Shown piece by piece: positions 19,626-27,484 of a stretch of 64,000 nt of DNA; positions within the stretch are counted from its first letter, which is position 1, and every line of letters begins with the position of its first letter. This DNA is from Bradyrhizobium sp. 170 (GTDB lineage: Bacteria > Pseudomonadota > Alphaproteobacteria > Rhizobiales > Xanthobacteraceae), in NCBI RefSeq assembly GCF_023101085.1, contig NZ_CP064703.1, positions 8,778,501-8,842,500 on the forward strand. The letters are read 5' to 3'. Both the position numbers and the translations under genes were made by a program. Below the pieces are notes generated by a model that was given only the letters and a program-made list of their open reading frames with translations, was not told where the DNA came from and made no database searches.

Positions 19626-21230
19626 ATGACGAGCACGAGCACGTCGGCGAACGCAGGACCTCTACCCGATCGCGTCGAAAAGGCCGCGCAGGAACGGATT
19701 GCGGCGGGCACCTACCCGACGCTGGTGTTCGGCGTCGTGGATGGTGACAAGAGCGAGGTTGTGGCCTTCGGCAAGCTCCATGATGGCAAGGCGCCCGATG
19801 GCGAGACGGTTTATGAAATTGGTTCGATAACAAAGACCTTCACAGCCACACTCTTGGCACAGGCAGTGCTCTCAGGGCGCTTGATGCTCGACACGCCGGT
19901 GGCACAACTTCTGGCGGACTTCAAAATCCCGTCCGGCGGTGACAAGGAAATTACGCTCGGCGATCTTGCCACGCATCACTCCGGCTTGCCGCGGATGCCG
20001 TCTAACTTCACGCCGAAGGACCCAGCCAATCCCTATGCCGACTACGATGCGGCGAAGCTGAAGGTGTTTCTTGCGGGATACCAACTACCGCGCGATCCAG
20101 GGGCCTCCTACGAATACTCCAATTTGGGGTTCGGGCTCTTGGGCCATGCGCTTGCGCAATTTGTACCCACGACCTATGGCACCCTAACCAACGAGGAAAT
20201 TCTGAAGCCGCTCGGCATGACGATGAGCGGTACGGCGTTCACCGACGCAATGCGCGCCCATCTCGCTCCCGGTCACGACGACACAGGCAAAGCGGCGAAG
20301 AATTGGGACCTCGACGCATTAGCAGGCGCGGGCGCCCTCCGATCCACGGCTAATGACATGCTGCGCTATCTGAAGGCCAACATGGGCATCGGTCAGTCGC
20401 CATTGGCCGCCGCGATGAACTTCGCGCAACAGCCGCGCAGCGACATGGCAAAAACTATACGCGTCGGCCTGGCCTGGGTGACGACCGATAAAGGGATCGT
20501 CTGGCACAACGGCGGGACTGGCGGGTACAGAAGCTTTCTCGGTTTCACAGCTAATCGGGAACGAGGCGTTATCATCCTGACTAACACGTCCGCGGACCCT
20601 GATGATCTGGGTTTCGCCACGCTCGACGCGGATGCGCCGCTTGCGCCTGCATATAAGGCGACGGTTCTGCCCAGTGCGTTGCTTGATGAATATGTGGGAA
20701 TCTACAAGCTTGCCGACAATTTCCCGCTGAAGGTGTTCCGGATGAACGACAGGCTATATACCCAGGCGATCGGACAAGATGCGATCCCCATTTTCCCGTC
20801 CGCGCCCAACGAGTTTTTCGCCAGGGTCGCCGGAATCAGCATGACCTTTAAGCGCAATCCCGAGGGCGCGGTGGATGGACTTGTACTGCACCAGAATGGC
20901 GACCGCGCCGCGCCGAAACGGATGGAGACGAAAGAAACCGAACGTCACAGCATCTCGGACCTAGCCTCGGGACTATTGAGCGAAGTACGGCTCCTGAATG
21001 ACGACTACACTCCGATGGAGTTCGTGGCTTACGTATTGGAGTGGGTATTCGGTAAGGACCGCGAGACCGCCACTCGGATCATGCTTGAGATCCATAACGA
21101 GGGTGTCGGTGCGTGCGGTGTCTATCCCCTCCACGTCGCTGACGCGAAGGTGACAGAGGTACTTGACCTGGCATGCCAGCATAAGCATCCACTGCAATGC
21201 GTGCGCGAGCGAATCACGTCCGCCTGTTAG
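19626..21230 (+). CDS. Serine beta-lactamase-family hydrolase fused to a C-terminal ClpS adaptor domain
   Basis: This is one 534-residue frame with three parts. Residues about 15-345 are a class C beta-lactamase / DD-peptidase-type hydrolase with all three active-site motifs: SITK (Ser67, Lys70), YSN (164-166) and HNGGTGG (294-300). Residues about 353-434 resemble the beta-barrel extension found after many such hydrolases. After a charged linker, residues 453-530 are a ClpS domain ([47 protein letters not shown]). The pocket residues that bind destabilising N-terminal residues are kept: Asn458, Asp459, Asp460 and His490. ClpS works with ClpAP in the cytosol, and no clear signal peptide is seen at the chosen ATG. 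GTG at 19581 and ATG at 19605 are alternative starts. Codon use differs from neighbours, suggesting transfer. Confidence 0.85.
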   Translation: MTSTSTSANAGPLPDRVEKAAQERIAAGTYPTLVFGVVDGDKSEVVAFGKLHDGKAPDGETVYEIGSITKTFTATLLAQAVLSGRLMLDTPVAQLLADFKIPSGGDKEITLGDLATHHSGLPRMPSNFTPKDPANPYADYDAAKLKVFLAGYQLPRDPGASYEYSNLGFGLLGHALAQFVPTTYGTLTNEEILKPLGMTMSGTAFTDAMRAHLAPGHDDTGKAAKNWDLDALAGAGALRSTANDMLRYLKANMGIGQSPLAAAMNFAQQPRSDMAKTIRVGLAWVTTDKGIVWHNGGTGGYRSFLGFTANRERGVIILTNTSADPDDLGFATLDADAPLAPAYKATVLPSALLDEYVGIYKLADNFPLKVFRMNDRLYTQAIGQDAIPIFPSAPNEFFARVAGISMTFKRNPEGAVDGLVLHQNGDRAAPKRMETKETERHSISDLASGLLSEVRLLNDDYTPMEFVAYVLEWVFGKDRETATRIMLEIHNEGVGACGVYPLHVADAKVTEVLDLACQHKHPLQCVRERITSAC

Positions 21231-21429
21231 TTTTCGCAAGCTCCGATATAGGCTGCTACACTGCCAGCGGCTTGGTTCTACGACGGTAAGCATCACTTCT
21301 GCTATTGGCCCTTCGCGACAAATTGCGCCGCTGCACGAGCCCGGTCGCAAACTAGGCAAAGTGGACATAGCCTTCGTCGCGTCACGCCAACGGGTTATCG
21401 GTACACGGCCTAATCCCGCTTTAGGTTGT
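21231..21429. other. Gene-poor stretch after the hydrolase-ClpS gene
   Basis: No gene or clear terminator is seen. The phrase caaagtggacatag near 21357 resembles caaagcggacatag near 19417 on the other side of the hydrolase gene. This may be a degraded repeat flanking the island, but the match is short. Confidence 0.35.
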
Positions 21430-22275
21430 CTATTTGGGAGCAGTTTTCTTCACCGCCGCTTCCAAACTCGCCTTCGCCGAACCTGGCCGCAACGGCTGCT
21501 GCTGGCTTTCATGCGGCGCCCAGCCGGACAGCCAGATCACGTCGAAGGTCGCGCGAATGCGGCCGTCGGCATCGGCAAAGCGCTCGCCGTAAATCTCCGC
21601 CATCCGCAACATGGTGGAGCGGCGGGTCGGCGTGCGCCGCCGCTCTATCAGGATATTGGCAGCACCCATGCGCCTTAGATCCTGCATCAGCGCGAACGCG
21701 CTGTCGTAGCGCACTACGACGCGATCGACGTCGGTGACCGGCAGCGCCAGGCCCGCACGCTGCAACAGGCTGCCAACATCGCGCAAATCCGCAAACGGCG
21801 CGACGCGCGGCGATACCCCACCCTCGCACTCGGCTTCCGCCGCGGCAAAGGATTGCCTGAGCTCCGTCAGCGTATCGCCGCCGATCATCGCCGCCAGCAA
21901 CAGTCCGTCCGGCTTGAGCGCGCGGCGGATCTGCGCCAGCACGCCGGGGAGATCGTCGACGAACTGGAACGCCAGCGCGGAAACGGCTAGGTCGAGCGAT
22001 TGCGGTTGCAGCGGCAGAATTTCCGATGGATCGAGATCGATGCGGGCGATCGATTGGAAACGATCGGCGATGGGCTTTCGCAGCAATTCGCCCGGCGTCC
22101 AGATATCGGCGACATCGGCAAAATTCCGCATCACCGCCTGCAGCCGCTCCTCCATGTCTTCCCTGACGCGATCAAGCAGGAACGTCACCGGCCCGGCACG
22201 CCGCGCGCGTTCCATCCGCGCGCGCAACAGTGCGCGGTCGAACAGGATCGGTGCGGCGGTCGGGTTCGAAGCCAT
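21430..22275 (-). CDS. SAM-dependent methyltransferase, BioC / NDUFAF5-like
   Basis: This 281-residue class I methyltransferase resembles the alphaproteobacterial proteins related to BioC and to mitochondrial NDUFAF5. The start FDRALLRARMERARR and the tail region ANILIERRRTPTRRSTMLRMAEIY are characteristic. Methyltransferase motifs IV-VI are seen in LDLAVSALAFQFVDDLPGVL and ALKPDGLLLAAMIGGDTL. The substrate is uncertain: biotin-pathway malonyl-ACP and a complex I arginine are the known alternatives in the family. The ATG at 22275 is preferred over 22335, because the latter would start almost at the divergent comF gene. It diverges from comF with 78 bases between. Confidence 0.85.
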   Translation of the reverse strand: MASNPTAAPILFDRALLRARMERARRAGPVTFLLDRVREDMEERLQAVMRNFADVADIWTPGELLRKPIADRFQSIARIDLDPSEILPLQPQSLDLAVSALAFQFVDDLPGVLAQIRRALKPDGLLLAAMIGGDTLTELRQSFAAAEAECEGGVSPRVAPFADLRDVGSLLQRAGLALPVTDVDRVVVRYDSAFALMQDLRRMGAANILIERRRTPTRRSTMLRMAEIYGERFADADGRIRATFDVIWLSGWAPHESQQQPLRPGSAKASLEAAVKKTAPK

Positions 22276-22353
22276 GCCGGTTGGTACGCTGGCTGCCCTG
22301 TCTCTGGCAATCCTGCGCTTGAGCACGCTGCCCATTGGCGCTAGCCTCGCCCC

Positions 22354-23163
22354 ATGGACGCCGAGGCATCACCATCACGCTCCATCTCCAGCCAACTGCG
22401 CGGCGCGTTGAGCGCCTGCCGCGACGCATTCGCGCATCTTCCGCGGCTCGCGCTCGACGTCGCGCTGCCGAGCTTATGCGTTTCCTGCCGCGAGCCGGTC
22501 GATGGCGAGGGCGTCTGCGCGGCGTGCTGGGCGAAGCTGTCGTTCATCGCTCAGCCGTTCTGTCCGCGGCTCGGCATCCCTTTTGTGTATGATCCCGGTC
22601 CGGAATTGCTGTCGATGGAGGCGATCGCCAGCCCACCAACCTACCAGCGCGCCCGGGCCGCGGTGCGCTATGACGACATTGCCCGCACGCTGGTTCATTC
22701 GCTGAAATACCAGGACCGCACGGATCTGGCGCCCGCGATGGGCCGCTGGATGGCGCGCGCGGGCCAGGAATTGCTCGATGAGGCCGACGTGCTGGTGCCG
22801 GTTCCCCTGCACTGGCGGCGCGGCTGGAGCCGCCGCTACAACCAGTCCGGCGCGCTGGCGCGGGTGATTTCGCAGCAAACCGGCGTCAAACTGGCCTCTG
22901 AGGCGCTTCGCCGCATTCGCGCGACCGAGCAGCAAATCGGCCTGTCCCGGCCGCAGCGCGCCAGCAATGTGCAGGGCGCCTTCAAGGTCGCTCCCGATCG
23001 CATGGCTGATATCCAGGGCCGCCGCATCGTCCTGATCGACGATGTGCTGACGTCAGGCGCCACGACCGACGCCTGCGCCCGCGCCCTGCTGCGCGCCAAA
23101 GCCGCGCAGGTCGATGTGCTGGTATTCGCGCGGGTTGTGGACAGCCACCGGGCTCCCATATAA
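22354..23163 (+). CDS. comF: ComF family phosphoribosyltransferase-like protein
   Basis: This 269-residue protein has a zinc-ribbon-like CVSCREPVDGEGVCAACW near residues 41-59 and a C-terminal type I phosphoribosyltransferase domain with the PRPP loop RIVLIDDVLTSGATTDAC. In naturally competent bacteria ComF acts in DNA uptake; in alphaproteobacteria its role is less clear. Other landmarks are VPVPLHWRRGWSRRYNQS. It is followed 29 bases later by grxC, then by a nitrilase and a DUF1178 gene with start/stop overlaps, so the four genes probably form one transcript. Confidence 0.9.
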   Translation: MDAEASPSRSISSQLRGALSACRDAFAHLPRLALDVALPSLCVSCREPVDGEGVCAACWAKLSFIAQPFCPRLGIPFVYDPGPELLSMEAIASPPTYQRARAAVRYDDIARTLVHSLKYQDRTDLAPAMGRWMARAGQELLDEADVLVPVPLHWRRGWSRRYNQSGALARVISQQTGVKLASEALRRIRATEQQIGLSRPQRASNVQGAFKVAPDRMADIQGRRIVLIDDVLTSGATTDACARALLRAKAAQVDVLVFARVVDSHRAPI

Positions 23164-23192
23164 TTCAAGCACTTGTCAAATCAGAGCGCGCC

Positions 23193-23465
23193 ATGACTGC
23201 CATTGAAATCTATACCCGCCCGGGCTGCGGCTATTGCACCGCCGCCAAATCGCTACTGACGCGCAAGAACGCCGCGTTCTCCGAATTGAACGTGGCAACC
23301 GACCCGGCCTATCGCGACCAGATGTACGACCGCGCGGGCCACGGCTCGACCTTTCCTCAGATCTTCATCGGCACAACCCATGTCGGCGGCTGCGACGAGC
23401 TCTACGCGCTGGATCGCGCGGGCAAGCTCGACGCCATGCTGGCGGGAGAAGAGGCCTCCTCATGA
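23193..23465 (+). CDS. grxC: Glutaredoxin 3
   Basis: This 90-residue dithiol glutaredoxin has the active site GCGYC (TRPGCGYCTAAKSLL, residues about 8-22). The glutathione-binding TFPQIFIG and the GGCDELYALD stretch follow. It reduces protein disulfides and glutathione mixed disulfides in the cytosol. Its TGA stop overlaps the ATG of the nitrilase gene by four bases (ATGA), indicating translational coupling. Confidence 0.96.
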   Translation: MTAIEIYTRPGCGYCTAAKSLLTRKNAAFSELNVATDPAYRDQMYDRAGHGSTFPQIFIGTTHVGGCDELYALDRAGKLDAMLAGEEASS

Positions 23466-24340
23466 GCGCTGGCTCCATTTTTACCGCTGCCATGGTGCAG
23501 ATGCGTACCGGGCTGTTGCCCGAGCCGAGCCTTGAGCAGGGCATCAAGCTGATCCGCGAGGCCGCAGCGCAAGGCGCCGATTACGTGCTCACGCCCGAGG
23601 TGAGCAACATGATGCAGCTGAACCGCAAGGCGCTGTTCGAGCATCTCGCGTCAGAGGAAGACGATCTCTCGCTGAAAGCCTATCGCGCGCTCGCCGCGGA
23701 ATTGAAGATCCATCTCCATATCGGCTCGCTGGCGCTGCGCTATTCGCCGGAGCGCGCGGTCAACAGGTCCTTCCTGCTCGGGCCCGACGGCAATTTGCTC
23801 GCCAGCTACGACAAGATCCACATGTTCGATATCGATCTGCCCGGCGGCGAGAGCTATCGCGAGTCAGCCAATTACCAGCCGGGCGAGACGGCCGTGATCT
23901 CGGATCTGCCGTGGGGCCGGATCGGGCTGACGATCTGCTACGACGTGCGTTTTCCCGCGCTCTATCGCGCATTGGCTGAAGCCGGCGCGTCGTTCCTCAC
24001 GGTGCCGTCAGCCTTCACCAGAAAGACCGGCGAGGCGCATTGGCACACGCTGCTCCGCGCCCGCGCCATCGAAACCGGTTGCTTCGTCTTCGCGGCGGCG
24101 CAATGCGGCATGCACGAGAACAAGCGTGAGACCTTCGGGCATTCGCTGATCATCGCCCCCTGGGGCGAGATTCTTGCCGAGGGCGGCGTCGAGCCTGGCG
24201 TGTTCCTTGCGCAGATCGACCCCGCGAAGGTTGAAACCGCACGCAAGGCCGTGCCATCGCTCCAGCACGGACGGCGCTTCGGCATCGCCGATCCCAAGGC
24301 TGGGCCGGAGCATCTGCATCTCGTCCGGGGTTCGGCATGA
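23462..24340 (+). CDS. Carbon-nitrogen hydrolase (Nit/omega-amidase type)
   Basis: This 292-residue nitrilase-superfamily protein has the catalytic triad Glu46 (LTPEVSN), Lys118 (SYDKIHMFD) and Cys159 (LTICYDVRFPALYRALA). The sequence matches the Nit1/Nit2 branch, which repairs deaminated glutathione or hydrolyses omega-amides. That role fits its coupling to grxC. The frame is open back to 23234 inside grxC. The ATG at 23462 overlaps the grxC stop and gives the normal family start. It ends by overlapping the DUF1178 start by four bases. Confidence 0.92.
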   Translation: MSAGSIFTAAMVQMRTGLLPEPSLEQGIKLIREAAAQGADYVLTPEVSNMMQLNRKALFEHLASEEDDLSLKAYRALAAELKIHLHIGSLALRYSPERAVNRSFLLGPDGNLLASYDKIHMFDIDLPGGESYRESANYQPGETAVISDLPWGRIGLTICYDVRFPALYRALAEAGASFLTVPSAFTRKTGEAHWHTLLRARAIETGCFVFAAAQCGMHENKRETFGHSLIIAPWGEILAEGGVEPGVFLAQIDPAKVETARKAVPSLQHGRRFGIADPKAGPEHLHLVRGSA

Positions 24341-24810
24341 TCCGGTACAACCTTCGCTGCGAGAAGGGCCATGCGTTCGAAAGCTGGTTTCAAAGCTCCA
24401 CGGCTTATGAGAGCCAGGAGAAACGCAGGCTGGTGAGCTGCCCTGCCTGCGGCTCGGTCAAGGTCGAGCGCGCCATCATGGCTCCGCAGATCGTGAGCAA
24501 GAAGGGCCGCGAGGCCGCCCCGTCTGCGCCGACCGCGCCCGCGGAAGTAACGGCGTCATCGGAATCGACGCCGCTGTTGATGGCGCAGGAGCGCGAGCTG
24601 CGCGCCAAGCTGAAGGAATTGCGCGATCACATCGTGAAGAATGCCGACAATGTCGGCGAGCGCTTCCCCAGCGAAGCGCGCAAGATGCACTACGGCGATA
24701 TCGAGCATCGCCCGATCTACGGCGAGGCCTCGCCGGATGAAGCGCGCTCGTTGATCGACGAAGGCGTCGAAGTCTCCCCGCTGCCGGTGCTGCCGGACGA
24801 CCGGAATTGA
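24337..24810 (+). CDS. DUF1178 family protein
   Basis: This 157-residue protein has an N-terminal zinc-ribbon-like motif: RCEKGHAFESWFQSS with Cys8, then CPACGS near residue 45. The C-terminal conserved stretch GERFPSEARKMHYGD follows. The function of DUF1178 is unknown. The ATG overlaps the nitrilase stop by four bases (ATGA), so it is coupled to the grxC-nitrilase unit. The central part is Ala/Ser/Pro-rich and probably flexible. Confidence 0.9.
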   Translation: MIRYNLRCEKGHAFESWFQSSTAYESQEKRRLVSCPACGSVKVERAIMAPQIVSKKGREAAPSAPTAPAEVTASSESTPLLMAQERELRAKLKELRDHIVKNADNVGERFPSEARKMHYGDIEHRPIYGEASPDEARSLIDEGVEVSPLPVLPDDRN

Positions 24811-24825
24811 TACAAACCGCGATTC

Positions 24826-24924
24826 CGTAGGGTGGGCAAAGCGAAGCGTGCCCACCATCTCACGGTGATACTTCGGGGCTAAAGATGGTGGACACGGCGC
24901 AAACGCGCCTTTGCCCACCCTACG
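24826..24924. repeat. Palindromic intergenic repeat, family C copy 1
   Basis: The left end cgtagggtgggcaaag pairs with the right end ctttgcccaccctacg; inner arms gtgcccaccatct and agatggtggacac also pair. The copy at 34757-34855 has the same layout. It lies between the convergent DUF1178 and DMT transporter genes. Confidence 0.88.
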
Positions 24925-24933
24925 ATTTTCCCA

Positions 24934-25833
24934 TCAAACCGCCACCAGCAGCGCCACGCCCACCACGATCAGCGCGATGCCGGACAGTTCACGCGCCGAC
25001 AGCTGCTGCTTGAACGAATAATACGCCACCGCCTGCGCGAACAGCACCTCGACCAGCGCCAGCGTGCGCACGTTCGCAGCCACCGTCAGCGCCAAGGCCA
25101 GAAACCAGAATTGCGAAGCGAACGCGCCCATGAAGCCCGCGAGCATCGAGGGCCGCCATAGTCCGAGAATCTTCATCAGCACATCAGGCGCGCGGACGAG
25201 CAGATAAATCGTCAACACCAGTGTCTGCACGAACAGGCCAAACACCAGCGTGTAGGACGCCGCCGTCACAAAGGAGACGCCGGGCACCACGATGACCGCG
25301 CCGCGAAAGCCGACGGCCGACAGCGCAAAGCCCGCCGCGGCGACCAGGCCGATGATGGTCGGCTTCAACTCCGCAAAGCCCTTTTCGCCGCCCGGCCGGA
25401 GCGCCGTGATGACCACGCCGATAGTGGCGATCACGATCGCGATCACTTTCAGCAGCGTCAAATGATCGCCGAGAAAGATGAATCCGAAGATCGCGGTCTG
25501 GATCGCCTCGGTCTTGATATACGCCGTGGTCACGACGAACGAGCGATCGTTCATCGCGACCAGCATCAGACCGGTGGCCACGATCTGACTGAGCGCGCCC
25601 AGCAGCAGCCAAGGCCAGAACGCGGCCGTCGGCAACGGTATGGGGTCGCCGGTCACCGCCACCACGACCGCGAAGAAGATGATCGAGAAGGGGAAGCCGA
25701 ACAGGAAGCGGATATTGGTCGCGCCCCAGGTCCCGAGCGGCCCCGTCAACGAGCGCTGCATCGCATTGCGGGCGACCTGGCCCAGCGCAGCGATGATAGT
25801 GAAGGGAATCCAGAGCGTGACGACGGAGAGCAT
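24934..25833 (-). CDS. DMT superfamily (EamA-type) transporter
   Basis: This 299-residue inner membrane protein has about ten hydrophobic segments in two EamA-like repeats. The second repeat ends LSARELSGIALIVVGVALLVAV, a typical EamA C terminus. Such permeases move metabolites such as amino acids or other small molecules, usually outward. The substrate cannot be inferred. It stops ten bases after the repeat at 24826 and is followed upstream by another repeat. Confidence 0.85.
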   Translation of the reverse strand: MLSVVTLWIPFTIIAALGQVARNAMQRSLTGPLGTWGATNIRFLFGFPFSIIFFAVVVAVTGDPIPLPTAAFWPWLLLGALSQIVATGLMLVAMNDRSFVVTTAYIKTEAIQTAIFGFIFLGDHLTLLKVIAIVIATIGVVITALRPGGEKGFAELKPTIIGLVAAAGFALSAVGFRGAVIVVPGVSFVTAASYTLVFGLFVQTLVLTIYLLVRAPDVLMKILGLWRPSMLAGFMGAFASQFWFLALALTVAANVRTLALVEVLFAQAVAYYSFKQQLSARELSGIALIVVGVALLVAV

Positions 25834-25930
25834 GGGGGGTACCGGCAGGAAGCTGCCGCACCGTGCCGGGCGGGATGCGTCAGGTCAACAGAACCGCCGT
25901 CATGACAGTATTGCGCGCGCACCGCAAACA

Positions 25931-26050
25931 GTCGTCCCTGCGGACGCAGGGACCATACGCCGCGGCACCAATTGTTTTGGAAGAGGTCAGCCATCTCGCT
26001 TTTATCGATAGGACAACGCGGTATGGGTCCCTGCGTTCGCAGGGACGACG
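25931..26050. repeat. Bipartite palindromic repeat, family B copy 2
   Basis: The element begins gtcgtccctgcggacgcagg and ends cctgcgttcgcagggacgac. The inner phrases ccatacgccgcgg and aacgcggtatggg also pair. It lies between ubiG and the DMT gene, both on the minus strand. Confidence 0.85.
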
Positions 26051-26066
26051 ATGGATCTGAGGCTAA

Positions 26067-26828
26067 CTACGCCCCCTCGGCCACCACCATGTAGTTCACG
26101 TCCATGTCGGACGAGATGCTCCATCGGTCGGCAAGCGGGTTATAGACCACGCCGGCCTGTTCGGTGATGGTGAGGCGATTGTGGGCGAGATGCTGGGCGA
26201 GTTCGTCGGGGGTGACGAACTTGTCCCACTGATGGGTGCCGCGCGGCAGCCAGCGCAGCACATATTCCGCGCCGACGATCGCGAGCGCAAAGCTCTTCCA
26301 GTTGCGGTTCAGCGTCGAGACCACCATCAAACCGCCCGGCTTGACCATCGCCGCGCAGCGGGCGAGGAACGCGCCGACATCGGTGACATGCTCGATCACT
26401 TCCATCGCCAGCACGACGTCGAACCGCTCGCGCACGTCCATCGTCTCGACGGTGGTGCAGCGATAGTCGATCGACAGATGGCCCTTGTCGGCATGCAGCC
26501 TGGCTGCGGCGATGTTGGTCGCCGAAGGATCGATCCCGATCACCTGCGCGCCCAGCCGCGTGAACGGCTCGCACAACAGACCCGCGCCGCAACCGATATC
26601 GAGGATGCGCAGGCCCGACAGGCAACTCAGGCTCCTGGCGTTGCGGTCGAACTTGCGGCATGCGGCGTCGCGGATATAGGCAAGCCGCAGCGGATTGATC
26701 TTGTGCAGCGGGGCCATCTTGCCTTTGGGGTCCCACCACTCGTCCGACAATTTTGAGAACTTTGCGACTTCGGCGGGGTCGACCGAGGAACCCGAGAAAC
26801 CCGGGGAGGAATTTTGCTGCATGGCCAT
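26067..26828 (-). CDS. ubiG: Ubiquinone biosynthesis O-methyltransferase
   Basis: This 253-residue enzyme performs both O-methylations of ubiquinone synthesis. Landmarks are the N-terminal FSKLSDEWWDPKGKMAPLHKINPLRLAYI, which is diagnostic of UbiG, the SAM motif I ILDIGCGAGLLCEP, the acidic GIDPSATNI, and VLAMEVIEHV. M1 (26828) and M3 (26822) are both plausible starts. It acts at the inner face of the cytoplasmic membrane. Confidence 0.95.
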   Translation of the reverse strand: MAMQQNSSPGFSGSSVDPAEVAKFSKLSDEWWDPKGKMAPLHKINPLRLAYIRDAACRKFDRNARSLSCLSGLRILDIGCGAGLLCEPFTRLGAQVIGIDPSATNIAAARLHADKGHLSIDYRCTTVETMDVRERFDVVLAMEVIEHVTDVGAFLARCAAMVKPGGLMVVSTLNRNWKSFALAIVGAEYVLRWLPRGTHQWDKFVTPDELAQHLAHNRLTITEQAGVVYNPLADRWSISSDMDVNYMVVAEGA

Positions 26829-26831
26829 GGT

Positions 26832-27311
26832 TCAGGTGCCGACCGGTCGCGTCGTGATGGCATTGCGAAACGCCAGCGGCGACGCAATGGTGTCGATAGT
26901 CTTGTTGCCCTCGCCGACTCCGAAGATCGACACATCGCCGTAATTGAGGATGCGGCCGAGAATGCTCTGGTTGACGTCGACGCTCTCGACCTTGTCGAGG
27001 CTCATCTCGAACGTTTGCCGCTTGATAAAGCCGGTCTTGTGGACCACGCGCATATTCGTAACGTCAGTCTCGGTGGTCCAGCGGTGGAACCAGGCGATGG
27101 CCGTTTTGTACAGCGCGAAAATCGCGGCTATCGCGGCCATCGACAGGCACAGCAACATCGGCGTGTCGGCCGTGACCAGGCGGGAGAGCACCAGAAACGC
27201 GATCGCCACGACCCAGCCCACGATCGCAGACAGGAAAAATATCCAGTGCGCGTTGGTCGAATACAGCACCTTCTCGCCGGGCTGCAGGATATCATCGATA
27301 TAACGGCCCAT
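26832..27311 (-). CDS. PH domain-containing membrane protein
   Basis: This 159-residue protein starts MGRYIDDILQPGEKVLYST. It has two adjacent hydrophobic helices (about residues 22-70) and then a bacterial PH-like domain (bPH2/YdbS type), with RVVHKTGFIKRQTFEMSLDKVESVDV followed by ILNYGDVSIFGVG. The function is unknown. The frame is open 41 codons upstream with unlikely composition, and the ATG at 27311 fits the family start. It ends three bases before the ubiG start codon, so the two are likely co-transcribed with this gene first. It diverges from lysC. Confidence 0.85.
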   Translation of the reverse strand: MGRYIDDILQPGEKVLYSTNAHWIFFLSAIVGWVVAIAFLVLSRLVTADTPMLLCLSMAAIAAIFALYKTAIAWFHRWTTETDVTNMRVVHKTGFIKRQTFEMSLDKVESVDVNQSILGRILNYGDVSIFGVGEGNKTIDTIASPLAFRNAITTRPVGT

Positions 27312-27484
27312 ACGCCTGCCTTGAATTAACCCGCTACCACAGCCATTTGCGCCATTTTGGGCCGAAAACGAAGCTGGTTGCTTGCTCCGGACCGCGCCGC
27401 TATGTATACGCCGCTTTCGGCCCGGGCGCTCCACTTTCCGTGCGGGTCACCTAACTTATCCTCACAGGGAATGCACGCGTCGTC

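Noticed and set aside
19626..21230. Reading the hydrolase-ClpS gene as two adjacent genes
   Set aside because: The frame is continuous through the linker with no stop, and I see no ribosome binding site plus start codon at the ClpS boundary near 20970.
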